Below, piece after piece: positions 12,545-25,048 of a stretch of 64,000 nt of DNA. Each line of letters begins with the position of its first letter. Position 1 is the stretch's first letter. A program made the translations under genes and the position numbers. The notes beneath the pieces are model-generated. The model did no database searches. It had not been told where the DNA came from and was given only the letters and a program-made list of their open reading frames with translations. The DNA is from Acanthochlamys bracteata (taxonomy: Eukaryota; Streptophyta; Magnoliopsida; Pandanales; Velloziaceae): the NCBI GenBank assembly GCA_019914995.1, contig CM034131.1:7100501-7164500 (forward strand), read 5' to 3'.

Positions 12545-15500
12545 CATATGTGCTTATATGCTTATACACTACACACACACACACATCTAAACATTAATGC
12601 ATTTATCATGCTTTTATGAGCATTATGAACTAGTGCTTGATATCTTATAGAATGTTTCACGTTCCTACTGTATTACAGTCTTTACTCATTGTCAGGCAAA
12701 CTGGTGAAGATTTTCTTTTGGTGACTATTGTGGTCAGGTATGAGCGATCTTTGCTCCCCAATGATTATACTTCTTGAAGATGAAGCAGACGCCTTTTGGT
12801 GCTTTGAGCGATTAATGCGCAGACTGGTATTTTTCCTAATAACTACTTCAATTCCTTTCCAGATTTGTTTACATGAAGTTATATTTTTTCTGTCACCTTT
12901 ATCCTTTATTTTGCTATATTGGAAATCCATAAGATACAACAATTAGTAGCTTTTATATTATGGATATTGGTTTGCACCTCATTCTAGTTGACTGTTTGAA
13001 TGTAATATCCTTGCTACTAGTAATAATCCTGATCAATAGTGGAACTTAAGTTGCATTTGCTATGACGTCCAAAAGAAACCAATATGATTTGGTTGAAGCA
13101 CAAGAGGAATGCCACTACTGATTAATGGCCCTACAGTTATTGTTTACATACTTTTATTTCCAAAAAAGTTGTGTTTTTATTTATACTCTCTGTAGATATG
13201 GAGCTTAATCTTGTTTGAATATGAATGACTAGAACTAGTCAATGTTATACATCTCGTATGAATTTTTTGAAGATTAATATAAACAGAATGCTGTCCCAAA
13301 AAAAGACCTGCATTTTAATGAAGTCATATGCTTGATAGTCATCGACGATCCTATGTTTTATGTGCATCTTTTTCACCTTTAGATCTATTGATTTCAAATA
13401 GTTTCTTGTCGTTGTGCATAAAGAAATTTTTTGTATCTCCTTTCAAAAATTTTGCATATACATTTATTTTCTGAAGTATCATATCAGAGGGCCAGTGGAT
13501 GTTTAAGTTTATCAGGTCAGAAGGTAAACGGATGTTTAAGTTTGCAAATATTTTATAAGATGGTTACATACTTATCAGACTCATACTTTATGACTTCTTC
13601 CTGTATTTAATAGCCTTATTGTTTATTTGAAATAAAGCGAGGAAATTTCAGATGCACGGAGAGCTCTGTTGGAGTGGAAAATCAGCTTCAAAGTTTAGCA
13701 TCAATAACTCAAGTTCTTGATCCTAAACTTCATCAGCATCTTGGTAACTTATGAAAATATTCTCTTTCTTAAGTAGCAGATGCTCTGTTACTGCATATTC
13801 ATTCTTCAATATTGGTATCTTATCTGAAAAAAATTATAAAAAAACCAAACAAAATAATAATAATAACCAAACAAAAAAAATACCATATTGCTCTCAATGT
13901 TTACTTAATTGTCTTGTAGGATGTCAATGTTTACTTAATTTGTCTGAAGCATTTTCCATGAAATGCTTCAGAAATAATCGTGTTGCACTTCTGAAGCTTG
14001 AAGCTTGAACCTGGGATTGTCAGCTTCAACTCTTTTGGTTTGCATTCTGCATTCATCTATGGTTCTAATTCTATAATTCATCAGCTTTGTAAAAGTGCAG
14101 TTGTACTATAGCATAAACTCAAGCCAGGGTTTCCACATTCCTACTTTTGTTTTTTCAGTTGGTTGTAGTTTTTTCAATTTTTTGAGAATATATCTGCTGA
14201 CTTTTGAACAGAGGCACTTGGTGGTGGTGATTATCTGTTTGCATTTCGTATGTTTATGGTCTTGTTTCGGCGTGAGTTCTCATTTGGTGATTCTTTATTT
14301 CTTTGGGAGGTAAGCACCCTGCTGATCATCTTCCTTCTCATTTAGTTCTTTTCCGGTGAGTTTTTCTGATTATAGCAATGATGTTATAAAGAGCGCCAAA
14401 CTGTGTTAACACAACATGCTGGTAAACCTTGAATGTTATGTGCCTTTGTAACTTTTCTTTCATCCTAGCAGTCAGGAAAGCAGGAAAAGGTTGTTGTATT
14501 TATACCATTACAGCTCAAGGGTAGTTTAAAAATCCATAAATTTGAAGTGCAAAAGCTGAAAGAGCATCATCAAATACAAATAGACTCTTTCTGGTTTTGA
14601 CCTTTAGGTTCTTGCCAACAGTTGCAGTGACCAGTTTTCTTTAACTAAAAGTTTGCAATGTTCAAGCAATCTGGACTATATTTGAAATATAGTTGTTTGA
14701 TTCTCTGGAAGTACCTTTGTTTTATTTCAAAATAAAACCTGTTTCTCAAATGTGAAACACCATCTAGTTGTTGTAAGAATGACAACTTACTTTTAGAATG
14801 TATCGATATTTTAGTGGATGCTCATCATTAGGCCAGTATAAGTATTATGTGATTGCTAAGTGCTCTGACTCGATAAAGAGATTGGCATCCGTTTCTGATA
14901 TATGCATGTCTTATTGTGGCATTTCCTGACCTCGTATACATCTTAACTTGTGCAGATGATGTGGGCTTTAGAGTACCACCCTGACTACTTCCACTTGTAT
15001 GAAGACTCAGGGTCTGCGTCTGATAAGAAGGATGTGTCCAAGGGGAAAGTGAGATCTCGCCAGATTGGAAAATATGAGCGTGAAAACTTGAAAAATGGAA
15101 CAAAAAGTTCAGATGCCCCACTCCCCATTTCAGTTTTCCTTGTTGCTAGCGTCCTCAAGGATAAGAGTACAAAATTAATGACAGAAGCCCGTGGCCTAGA
15201 TGATGTTGTCAAGGTACAAATCATATACATAATTTGAAAGTGACATTATGCTTAATGACAACTTAAAATCATGTGGATTTAATGAACTGGTAGAGTTAAA
15301 TAAAATGATGTTGTCAAGATGCAATAAAATATAGGTTCACTCTGTAAATTGAAAATCAAAGCTTACGAAAGAAACTAAGCTCTGAATTTGACTGATACTA
15401 TTGGTTTACATCCAGATTCTAAATGATATTACTGGGAACTTGGACGCTAAGAAGGCATGCAGTGAAGCAATGAAACTTCACAGAAAGTATCTTAAAAAGG

Positions 15501-15956
15501 TGTAAGCAAATTCTTCAGTGTCCAATTTGGTTTCTGTGATTGGTCCACATTTTCCTATGAGAAATTTGATCACCAGGTGTACAGAATATGCAGTAGGAGT
15601 AACTATGCTTGTTCATTCCTGATTATGCTCACAAGTGTCACTAAGTTACAAACTGTGAAGTTCAAATGAATTTCAGGATAATTTTCAACTTTCTTTGATA
15701 ATAGATTATAGCTTTCTTTTCTTTTCTTTTTTTCTTTAATTTGTTCTTTTTTCCACCTTTGGCCGTCTGACATGTTACCAGACGTGCTGCTTATCTTCAA
15801 GAATTATTGGTTGGTAGATAGACTTACAGACTAAAGTCATTCTAATAATGTAATACTAAAATCTTACTTTTCAGTATGTAGCTTCTCCAACTATGTCTGA
15901 TTCATTTATACATCTGTTTCTGTATTCAGCAGGCAAATCAGACGAACAAGGGATAG
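9834..15956 (+). CDS. TBC-domain Rab GTPase-activating protein
   Basis: GTPase-activating protein for Rab GTPases in membrane traffic. Exons joined in frame: 9834-9944, 10373-10468, 11355-11458, 11924-12156, 12377-12499, 12738-12826, 13638-13743, 14212-14309, 14956-15213, 15416-15499 and probably 15933-15956, giving about 441 residues. The N terminus is MDFGLEKLWKGEGEHTDSYY. The TBC domain starts at about residue 60 (GIHPSIRGEVWEFLL). It carries the arginine finger motif DVLRTDR at the exon-5 start and the glutamine finger VGYCQGMSDL across the exon 5/6 junction. RRLRGNFRCTESS and FRREFSFGDSLFLWE follow. The insert between the first TBC helices and the Arg finger is acidic, as in the plant TBC1D15/GYP7-like group. 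The last exon is uncertain: reading through exon 10 gives a stop at 15503, whereas splicing to 15933 adds seven residues. Arabidopsis At4g27100 and At5g54780 are the likely counterparts (recalled). Confidence 0.92.
12505..12540. repeat. (CT)18 microsatellite just after a TBC intron donor
   Basis: A perfect CT run begins five bases after the donor of the intron at 12500 (exon ends CAAG, donor GTGGAC). A short CA run follows near 12573-12584. It is intronic. Confidence 0.95.
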
Positions 15957-17361
15957 CTGTTGAAGAACAACGATATGTATATATGTGAATTTTCTGTGCA
16001 ATTTTTTGTCTCATACAAGATACGCTGTCTTTGTAAAGGAACTCCAGTTTGAGGCTTCAAAGATGGCGGGAATCACACGGTTCTTCAGGATGCACAGTTC
16101 CAGTCATCCCAGTCTTTGCTAATTTTTTTGTGAGCTTGAACTTGTAGAAAATATTGACTAATTGATTTGTTGAGTCTACGCCATAATTCATTACAAACAA
16201 AAAATTGTAATTGTATTGTATTAACACAAAAGCGGACAACTAATAAAGTGAAATATTAAGAATTCTGTTGTCTGAAATTTAGATTTTAGTAAGCAGCCAT
16301 TCCAAGTGTGCAGAAACGAACATATAACCTTGCATATCACTAATACTAGTGTTTTATTCAGCATTTTATTTAACTCAATAAAGCAAGTCATAGCTCGATA
16401 CAGAAGAAATTTAGCTCAATTCAAAATGAAGTATTAAAATTTTCTCTCTGATATACCCTCCTTGCAATGAGGATCAACCCCATTTGATGGAAGGCTTTAA
16501 ACAAAATCAACTAACATTATCGGAGTAAGAAACAATCCTCTATTGTTATGGGAAGAGATGCTGAAACATCAACATGAAAATTTTCCCAAAATTTTGACTT
16601 CATTGCAGTGCAAATTTTGGATTAGCATGTTCAATTTCTGCATGTAATTTTTAACTTTTTAGACGAGCATGTTTAGCCCCAGCAGACATTTGAATTACCT
16701 TTCGAATAGAAATTTTTTTAAATAAAAGATATTTTTATTCTATCTTAAAAAATAAGTTTTTTTTAATTTAAAAATATAGTAAATAATAATAATTTTTTAC
16801 AACGCGTACAATTTTTTTATATTTTTTAGATTTTAAATAAATTTCATAAAATATTTATTAAAAATTTATTAAAAATTTTACATAAAATAGAGTCGTTAGA
16901 ATGGAGCGAAACATACTCACAAACGTTCTTTAATTATAAGCAAACGACGTAGAAAAACAACAGTGTTATCACATAGCTATATTAATACTTAAAAGACTTC
17001 AAATATAGGCAAACTCATTTATGTGAAAAAAATTCAGTGTTCTACAGAACTGAAAATTTTAAAACAAAATACATTTCAAATCTAGCTACAATACTTCACA
17101 GGGTTAGCTTTCATCGACACAACTGTTCTTCCTCAAAAACAAACTATATATACAAGTCTCAAACAGGTATGTTTATATATATACATATTCATACAAAACT
17201 TTTAACTTCACCACCTTCTCTTAACGCTCCATTTTATACCTGCATACAAAAATAATCCTACAATCAATCAACTCTCTTAATTTTCCAATAAATATTACTT
17301 AACAGAACAAGACAACAGAACAAACACTCACCCCCTGTAGTTATTATATCAGCAAAGAACA
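15957..17361. other. Intergenic region between TBC and COBL genes (convergent)
   Basis: Holds the TBC 3' UTR to about 16250 and the COBL 3' UTR next to 17361. The middle is AT-rich and repetitive. No gene is seen. Confidence 0.5.
16695..16900. repeat. AT-rich dispersed short element (copy 1)
   Basis: A run of A/T words with TTTTATT...AATAAAA symmetry, and ACGCG next to it at 16801-16806. Similar blocks recur at 25680-25810, 27005-27360, 35500-35680, 38790-38960, 42175-42400 and 43430-43610. This is consistent with a family of AT-rich non-autonomous elements. Confidence 0.5.
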
Positions 17362-19575
17362 TTATCCCATCACCAACACAAAAGCCACAACAGCAGCAAC
17401 CAGCATAGTCAAAAAGCTAGCACGAGAATTCCGGTGTCCGTCTCCGGTCGGTATAAACTCCGGCAACGCGCATTCTTCTCCATTGAAGTAAACCTTAGTA
17501 GGAAACCCATCACCATTATGTATTCTGATTCCCGGCGTATTCTTTTTCGTGAACGAAATAACAGACTGTTGTTTCCCGGGCACTCTAGGATCACTCTTTG
17601 GATCTTTACCGTCCGTAATCGGCATTAGATAGTTCAATCCAAGCAGACCTTGGAAGAACACAGTCTTCTTAATCTCAGGTATTTTCGTGCCGTTAAACGA
17701 GTAAACATTCTCGTAGCCATCATAAGCTTTATCCAATCTAACAGCAGCAAACCAGTCCTTAAATGTATAGTCTCCCCAGTTGAACAACGTTATCCTCGCC
17801 GTCCAACCGCTACGGTAATCGGAAAATATATGCCAGTTGATTGAAACGCCACAGTTGTCGCCGCAGGGAAGCGGGTTCGGTAATTCCTTGTGCTTGATTC
17901 TTGCCCATGCTTTAGCTTTCGCAGTACGGTTATCGAAGGGAACGAGTAAAGCTTCCGGCGGGAGTAGTAACGGACTTGCGTCAGGGTTACACGTTGAGGA
18001 ATCAGGACAACCGCAGGCACATGTATTGCAAGGAACAACGGAGTCGTTGTAGAAGGCAGAGAAAGAAACACAGCAGCGAGATTTTTGTGCTTCAGGCTTG
18101 GTTATGTTGCAAACAATTTGCCAACTTGCCACGGCGTACGTTTTAGCCATGAGACCACTTGGGTCAGGGAACTCTGATGGACTGACTCGAACAGGAGGGC
18201 CGCATTGGTAAAGCGGGTTAACCACGCCGGAGATTTTCCAGTTTGATGGCGGATATAATGCTGTCCGATTCAAGTCCGGCGGTAGCTTGTACACCTGTAT
18301 GTATTATACAAGTTAGCGAAAGAATTTATAGGAAAATCCTTTAATTCGCCTGGTAGTTTCAACTACTTTAAAGTTTTTATAGGAAGATTTAACTTTACCT
18401 GGAGTTGGAAAATAGCGCGTGATTCATTGGAATTCATGGTGGGAGGCAACAGCGTGCCATTCTTGCAACACCATTGAATGTTACCAATAGTGTTATCTTT
18501 CGCGCGATCCGGCGGGAGATCAGCTATAACAGGACGGCGCTGACAGTTCATGACAGGCGAAAAATCGAAGTTGCGGTAGTAGTTTGCTGCCTCGCCGTAG
18601 ATACACTCCGACGAATCCTTCCGGAGTGTGTACGCTCCTTTCATGCTGTAGATGAACTCACCACGCTTCCACTCCCAAGTTAGGTTCCAGTTATCGAGCC
18701 TGCCTAACGGGTTGTTGTTGTCGATGGTTACTTGAGCGAGGTAGTTATTTTCGTACGCCTGTAGTACGTCGTACGCTATGTTCAGGTCACCGTATTGGCG
18801 CGGAAGAAACCTGTCCCCGCGCGTTTTGTTCACCTTGTACTTTGGATCCTTCACACAACATACATACATTGTGTTCTCTGCATACATTGATCGTGCCACC
18901 GTTAAGCAATCGTTTTGACAAACCGTAGCGAGCAGATTAAAAGCACTTCTTACATCAAAGTAATCATCATGCATGCATAAATATGGAACGGAACTGAATA
19001 GAAAAGAAATGCGAGTACTCACCGTGTTTGGTTGGTCTGGGGCACTTGATGCCATCGTTCTCGAGGGTAATGGTTTTAGGCATTGGAACACCGGGAGGCT
19101 TAACGCCGAACTGCGTCCCAGTCATCTCGATCTTAACCTCAATCTGATTCAGATCTCCAGCAGTATCAATGGAGTTGAGAAGATCAGCCTGCGGGTACCC
19201 AGCAAGCGTAGTACCGTTACCTACCGCAGCCGGAAAATCGCTACCATCAACAATTACAGCTCCGGAAGCTGACACGAGTATTTCATCGTGCTGGAAACCT
19301 ATATGCATTTTCCAAGCTTTCAAGTCCCTGTCCATCGTATTGAGGACCGTCGCAACAGATTTGAACGCCCATGATTGTGCCGTAGCGTTCTTAACATGGG
19401 GGAACTCTTTTCCCCGTGAAACGAATATGTAGGTTAGAAACACGCCGTTGCATGTGTCGGCAGCCGGCGGTAGAGCTTGTTCCTCCGGCGAGCTGTAATC
19501 TTGCGCTTTCACCGTAACGATAACGGTGAGAAGCAGCAGAAGAACAGCACCTCTGCCACAATAGAAGGGTGACAT
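17362..19575 (-). CDS. COBRA-like protein, COBL7/10/11 subgroup
   Basis: GPI-anchored extracellular protein of the COBRA family, which guides cellulose microfibril deposition or polar growth. Three exons: 19575-19023, 18877-18399, 18294-17362; phases agree and give 654 residues, close to the 660 or so typical for the long subgroup. The signal peptide is [17 protein letters not shown]. An N-terminal extension of about 180 residues with a cellulose-binding-like fold ([19 protein letters not shown]) separates it from short COBRA proteins. The COBRA domain follows, with [69 protein letters not shown] and FASWQ-like motifs. It also has the diagnostic Cys cluster [20 protein letters not shown] and [25 protein letters not shown] and a hydrophobic tail ([17 protein letters not shown]) complete the GPI signal. 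Neighbour order suggests it corresponds to Arabidopsis COBL11 (At4g27110), from memory. Confidence 0.95.
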
Positions 19576-20345
19576 TCTTGCCAGGTTCTACCAACCTTCC
19601 TCTCGAATATCACTCTCTATTGTAATTCCACTCTAAGGAAAATAAAATAAAAAAAATTCTACAGGAAGAGAATGGACCAAATGGTGAATGAGGTGTTTTT
19701 CTGTGTGTCTATTCTGTTAATTTTCGTTTTCGTTGAGGAAACCTATTTTCTTAGTTTGAATGTTTTGATGGTTTCAATTTGTTTTGGCAAAAGAGAGGGA
19801 ATGGAGAGAAGGGTTGGTAAAGGAAGGAAGAAAAAGTCAGCTTGAATTCTCCTCCGTTGAAATTCTGCGGAAATGAAGGAAAAACTACTGTGACTATATT
19901 TGCCTAATTAACCACTATTTGGTTTTTCTTTCTTGTTATTCTTTAAGGTCCTTCTCTCGTTGAATCATATGAGAGTTAAAAAGCTAATATCGAGTAGAGA
20001 AAGAAAAATCCTTAATTTCTTTTGCTACTGACATAAGTTCATGTATTTGTTCGGTACACGAGTTAGAATTACTTATTATTGATAATTACTTCCTAAGGCT
20101 TATATTAGAAAGAACCAGAATGAATGCTTTTGAAGCTTGAACGACAAACTTCATATTATATCTCTTGAATAAGGAAATTTCAAAACGTAAAATGAACAAT
20201 TTAAAAAATGTCCTTTTTGAGGAAAGAAAAACCGTGTGTATGTAACGAAAACTTGTATGTATTGATCCTGATCAGGCGAGTTTCATCATTTACAAGTCCT
20301 GATCCTGTTAGTGAGAACTTCCATTGAATTTGTAACATAGAGAAC
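19576..20345. other. COBL promoter and 5' UTR
   Basis: Upstream region of the minus-strand COBL gene. No other gene is visible before the DDRGK remnant. Confidence 0.5.
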
Positions 20346-20521
20346 TTAGCCGCTGATACAAGAAGCAACAGTGAAAGCATCTGCACTATTTTCCTCGAAA
20401 TGAGATTTTGGTTCCAGATTATCAATGAACTGATTGGATTGTCTGGCCAGATGCTCAATGCTATCTCTTCCTTCGCGTTTAATGTAATCTGCAACAGCCC
20501 TTATTTCCTCTTCAGAGATGT
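20346..20521 (-). pseudogene. Terminal exon of a DDRGK1/UFBP1-like gene, apparently isolated
   Basis: An exon with a good acceptor (CATGCAG at 20522-20528) reads in one open frame to a TAA at 20346. It contains ISEEEIRAVADYIKREGRDS, IEHLARQSNQFID and LEPKSHFEEN, which is the C-terminal helix pair of DDRGK proteins, the UFMylation factor at the ER. It differs from the usual plant form by Asp and Glu in the GRxSIx segment and by one inserted Asn before LEPK. I looked for preceding exons carrying the Gln/Glu-rich coiled coil and the DDRGKY motif at 20522-23500 on the minus strand and found none. The nearest open segment (about 20600-20675) does not join in frame. It therefore looks like a remnant, although a very long intron cannot be excluded. 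It sits beside the COBL gene, as At4g27120 does beside At4g27110. Confidence 0.6.
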
Positions 20522-23500
20522 CTGCATGACTGAAATGTATAATGAAGCTTAAATCTACAGTATTTAAAAATTTTTTTTTAAAATTTAGAAAGTATAAATG
20601 AATTATACATCTGTGTTATCGATCTTCAGGTCTTGGAGAATCAAGCCATCACCATTGGCAGCTGCACACGTTATACTAATTTATGAAACTTTTCTTCAGG
20701 ATTTTAATTGAAAATTCAATCAAGAAGGCTCTAGATCGATACCGACCTTAAGGTGGCAGAGGTTAAGTTTGTGGCGCGGTCAGCTACAATGCGATTACCG
20801 GTGATGGTTGAAACAAAATAGAAAATAATGTTGAAAATACCATAGAAAGTTATGTATTTTTGTTTTTGGCAGACAAAGATTATACATGTGTTGAAAATAC
20901 CAAAATTATTAGGTTGAAAAGCCTGCGAGACTTTTAACTCAATAAATATAGAAATTTAGAAAGGATTTGAAGTACATATTTGCATTTTCAACGTTCAAAA
21001 TTAACAACATTCTTTGTTCAGAACAAATGGTTTTTTATTTTATTTTTGGAACACCTTTTTTTCAATATAATATTAAAGAACAAGGAAATGATATATGATA
21101 ATATAGGAATGTGAATACTAACGATGGAAGATACAAGACAACAACTAAAAAGATCACAAGTTGAATTGCAGAGAATTGACTAATGCAAAAATAAACAAAA
21201 GTCACTGTAGAAATTTTTTTTAAATCAACAAAAAAGCAATTAAAATTTGTAACTCAATAAAACTACTTTTTTTTACTATACAAAATATAAACCTAAAACA
21301 AATATTATACATTTGAACAAGTACATAATTGCCATTATTTTAGAAGTAAATTATGATATCGTTTGAATATGAAATAAATTCTTTTAGATATACATATGTA
21401 GATATATATATATATATATTAAATAATTTTTTTGTAAAAAATAATAATAATAAATAATAATAATAAAATTCAACAACATCAAATTTTTTATATTATTAAA
21501 AAATTTTAAAAAATTATGTACAATACTATTAAAAATTTATTAAAAAGTATTTAAGAAGCACCGGCAAACTTTCTCTATTACCTCACTTTTGGAGTTTTTT
21601 TTTTTAATCTCTCCCTCCTCGCTAGAAGTCTATCAGCTTTTTTGAATATTTTAAGAATATTTGTTAGCAGTGATCGTTCATGCTATTTAATTTTAAGTGT
21701 CATATAAGAAAAATAATATGCACATATCACTTCAAATTCATAGCTCGATTTCAGATTGACTTATACAATAATTATATCAAAATTTATTTAATTCTAACTT
21801 TATTTATTTAATTATATAGATTTAAATTATCATTTTTAATATATATAATTTATTTAATAGTTAACTTAAATTTAGATTGACTATTTAATAATAAAATTTA
21901 AAATAGAAATTATAAAAATTAATTTGTATTAATAATATATATATAATTATTAATTATATATCTCAAAAATATAATTTTTAATAAATTTATAACTTAAGTA
22001 AAAAATTAATTAAATTAAATTAAATTAAGAAAATATATATAAATTAAATTAAAAAATTTTGTCAATATTTTAACTATATTTTTTTAATTATTAATATATA
22101 CTAAATAAATAATTATACAAATTCAATAAATTAATTTTAGATCAATTTAAATATATATTAAAATTTTTGATAAATTCTAAATCGATTTAAATTTATTCGA
22201 TCTCGAAACGGATTTACGGATCATAAATTATCACCACTGTCAAAAAGTACAATCTCGTCACTGTCGTCTTCCGTAGGAAATTATTAGTAGCCTAATTGTA
22301 GCACATGTTGTTATCTCGTGTCGTGCTCCACAGGAAATTATATCGTAGCCATATATTAATTGTATGGTTAACTAGTTAAACAAGAACAAAAATATTTATA
22401 CTTTAAAGTCAACATATTAATAATGTGTAGACTAATGAAAAAAATTAGAAGTACTATATTTTATTGTATAAAGTGGTGTTTCAAATAATTCGTAACTGAA
22501 TTTTATAAAAATAAAAATTAAAAAATAAATTTCTTAAAAAATAAAATAAAAATAAAAATTAATATTTATTATTTAATAGTTTGTAAAAGTGTATTGAAAA
22601 TTAAAATATAATTGTATTGAAAGTGTGCAAATAAAAAAGTTAAAATAAAAATTTCGAATGTGAAAGTAAAGTTATGAATTATTTATGTAATTAAAATATA
22701 TAAACTGTCGAAATTTAAAATTTGATAAAAAAAAATAAAATTATGGACGTTTGAAATAAGTTCTAAATAAATATTTCAAATGATATTGTTAATTGATGGA
22801 GAGCGTATGTGTCGCAAAAAAACCATATAAAATTGTGATTGATAACCAACTTACTTACTCAAAATAAATAAATAATTTATAATATTAGCTATATGATTTA
22901 GTTTGTAAAATTTAATGCATAGAAAATACAGTACGAAAGAATGAAAAAATAGTACTTAAAAAAACAGAGCCAGTAAAACAAAATTTTCAACTAACATAAG
23001 AGATGCAAAAAATTATAAAGAACATCAAAGTTTCACTAGAAAAATAAAGTTTTAAATGGTTCTAGTAAAAAATACGAACAACTCAAGTTGATCGATGTAT
23101 GCTATTTAAATTGCTTAAAAAGTAGATTTTATTACATTTTATCATATTGGTCAATGTCCTGAGAGTGGACAAAATAGATGATTCAGAAACAAATGTGTAA
23201 TAAAAAAATTTCATTATACAGTATAGCCAAATTCTCTCTCGCTCTCTCGGTAGGTATATATCTGTAAACAAAATTTTGTCAATGGTGTGTTTATCTTCAG
23301 ATAAACTCACTCTTTTAATTGTTAATAGGTGTTTCAAATATTTAATTATGATCCATATTCCATGCTTTCAATATTTGAGTTTCAAAAATATTATTTCTAA
23401 TTTTATGATATATATATATATTACTAGCTCAATCCCCAAGTCATATATCATATATTATCGTTTACTATTATTATACTATAGTAGTAAACTCTACAATATT

Positions 23501-23572
23501 AATAAAAATTTCACATTAAATATATGCAAGTAGTGACTAGCCAACTATTTTAACTCTCTCTCACTCTCTCCT
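20522..23572. other. AT-rich intergenic desert
   Basis: About 3 kb of very AT-rich sequence with long A/T runs (21400-22250, 22490-22760), a short TA run at 21405-21419 and many stop codons in all frames. There is no credible gene. Words such as GATTTAAAT and TTTAATTATATA recur, suggesting layers of decayed transposons. The right end is the BAHD gene promoter. Confidence 0.55.
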
Positions 23573-23581
23573 CTATATATT
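23573..23581 (+). promoter_or_regulatory. TATA box of the BAHD gene
   Basis: CTATATATT follows a CT-rich stretch (23553-23572) and lies about 120 bp before the start codon. This gives a transcript start near 23605 and a leader of about 90 bases rich in CAA/ACG words. Confidence 0.6.
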
Positions 23582-23695
23582 TCACTAAAAACTCAACCTC
23601 CACACGTACCATCCCCGCCACAAGAACAACGACGACGACAACATCATTGGCCTAGGGCAAACATCTAACAAAACTTCTCGTTGCCAGCTACAACA

Positions 23696-25048
23696 ATGTC
23701 AACTGACCGCATCCTGTTGAGAAACAAAAGTACCAAGATTTTGAAACCTGCATATAAAGCAGGCAGCGGTGCTATAATGCCGCCGATTGACGCCAGCATT
23801 CCGTTGAGCGTCTTCGACAACGTTTCTTTTGACACTCACGTCGCAGTTATATACGCTTTCCGTCCGCCGACTCCAGACAACGAGACTATCATTGCAGGCT
23901 TGGCTACTGCCCTTTCCGAGTACCGGGAATGGGCAGGCCGGCTTGGTAAGGATGAAGAAGGAAAACCTGTTATTCTGTTGAACGATGCAGGTGTGAAAGT
24001 TGTCCAGGCCTCCGCGGACGATCCCTTCCACAAAATCATGCCTTTCAAGCCATCCTCTGTGCTTCTGCAGCTTCACCCGGACCTCAACGACGTTGAAGAA
24101 TTAGTGCAAGTGCAGCTCACGCAATTCGCTTGCGGATCTCTCGCCGTAGGATTCACTGCGCACCATCTTGTTGCCGATGGCCAGTCTACGAGCAACTTTA
24201 TTGTTGCATGGGGACGGGCCGTTCGTGGGCTTCAGATCGATCCGATTCCTCTCCATGATCGTCAAGTTTTCTTCAAACCACGAAACCCGCCGCGTGTTCT
24301 CTACGACCACATTAGTTTGGAATTCGCCGTGAGAAATCCCTGCGGTAAAGAAGACCAATTGAAAAATATAAAGGACGATGTCATCGTTCACAAAGCACAT
24401 TTCAGTAAAGAGTTTCTCTCCAAGCTGAAGCTCAAAGCATCCATCGATGGTGGTAATAATTCTGGCAAACCTTACAGCACGTTCGAGAGCTTGATTGCAC
24501 ACTTGTGGCGCGTTATCACCAAAGCTCGCGGGCTCGGTGCACACGAGACTACCGAGATCCGTATCGCCGTCGATGGGCGTGCTCGTCTCGTTCCGAGAGT
24601 TCCCAACGAGTACTTCGGCAACTTAGTTCTATGGGCTTTCCCACGCTCACGAGTTAAAGAACTAACAAGTTCACCATTGAGCCACGCGGCGAAGCTGATC
24701 CACAACGCAGTCGCAGAAGTGAATGACGAGTACTTCCGGTCGTTCATCGACTTCGCAAGCTCTGACATCATCAAAAAAGACGACCTCATGCCCACGTCAG
24801 ATCCGAATAAAACAGTGCTTTGCCCTAGCTTGGAAGTCGATAGCTGGCTGAGGTTTCCGTTCTACGACTTGGATTTCGGCGGAGGGTGCCCGTTCTACTT
24901 CATGCCTTCCTACCTGCCTGTGGAAGGATTGATTATACTTTTGCCGTCGTACATCGGGGACGGGAGCATCGATGCGTTCATTGCTTTATTTGAGCATAAC
25001 CTTACCGCCTTCAGGCAAGGTTGCTACACCATTAATGAAAGCAACTAG
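23696..25048 (+). CDS. BAHD N-acyltransferase (agmatine/tryptamine/tyramine hydroxycinnamoyl- or benzoyltransferase type)
   Basis: Intronless, 450 residues, starting at the ATG of MSTDRILLRNKS; the frame is open slightly further 5' but without ATG. The BAHD catalytic HxxxD motif is HHLVADG near residue 157. The structural motif near residue 395 reads DFGGG instead of the classic DFGWG. The run EVDSWLRFPFYDLDFGGG, then FYFMPSYLPVEGLIILLPS, matches the subgroup containing barley agmatine coumaroyltransferase and rice tryptamine benzoyl/hydroxycinnamoyl transferases. That subgroup makes phenolamides from acyl-CoA and an amine in the cytosol. Other subgroup signatures are ALSEYREWAGRLG, LLNDAGVKV, FACGSLAVGFTAHH and AVDGRARLVPRVP. 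The exact amine and acyl donor cannot be read from sequence. Codon use is more GC-rich than the flanks, as expected for an expressed intronless gene. Confidence 0.93.
   Translation: MSTDRILLRNKSTKILKPAYKAGSGAIMPPIDASIPLSVFDNVSFDTHVAVIYAFRPPTPDNETIIAGLATALSEYREWAGRLGKDEEGKPVILLNDAGVKVVQASADDPFHKIMPFKPSSVLLQLHPDLNDVEELVQVQLTQFACGSLAVGFTAHHLVADGQSTSNFIVAWGRAVRGLQIDPIPLHDRQVFFKPRNPPRVLYDHISLEFAVRNPCGKEDQLKNIKDDVIVHKAHFSKEFLSKLKLKASIDGGNNSGKPYSTFESLIAHLWRVITKARGLGAHETTEIRIAVDGRARLVPRVPNEYFGNLVLWAFPRSRVKELTSSPLSHAAKLIHNAVAEVNDEYFRSFIDFASSDIIKKDDLMPTSDPNKTVLCPSLEVDSWLRFPFYDLDFGGGCPFYFMPSYLPVEGLIILLPSYIGDGSIDAFIALFEHNLTAFRQGCYTINESN

Noticed and set aside
17409..19594. Many overlapping frames on both strands over the COBRA-like gene
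   Set aside because: All are shadows of the three COBL exons; the real frame matches a full family and joins by splice sites.
20201..20494. 97-codon minus-strand frame near the DDRGK remnant
   Set aside because: It is a different frame from the DDRGK-like exon, which explains the conserved sequence there.
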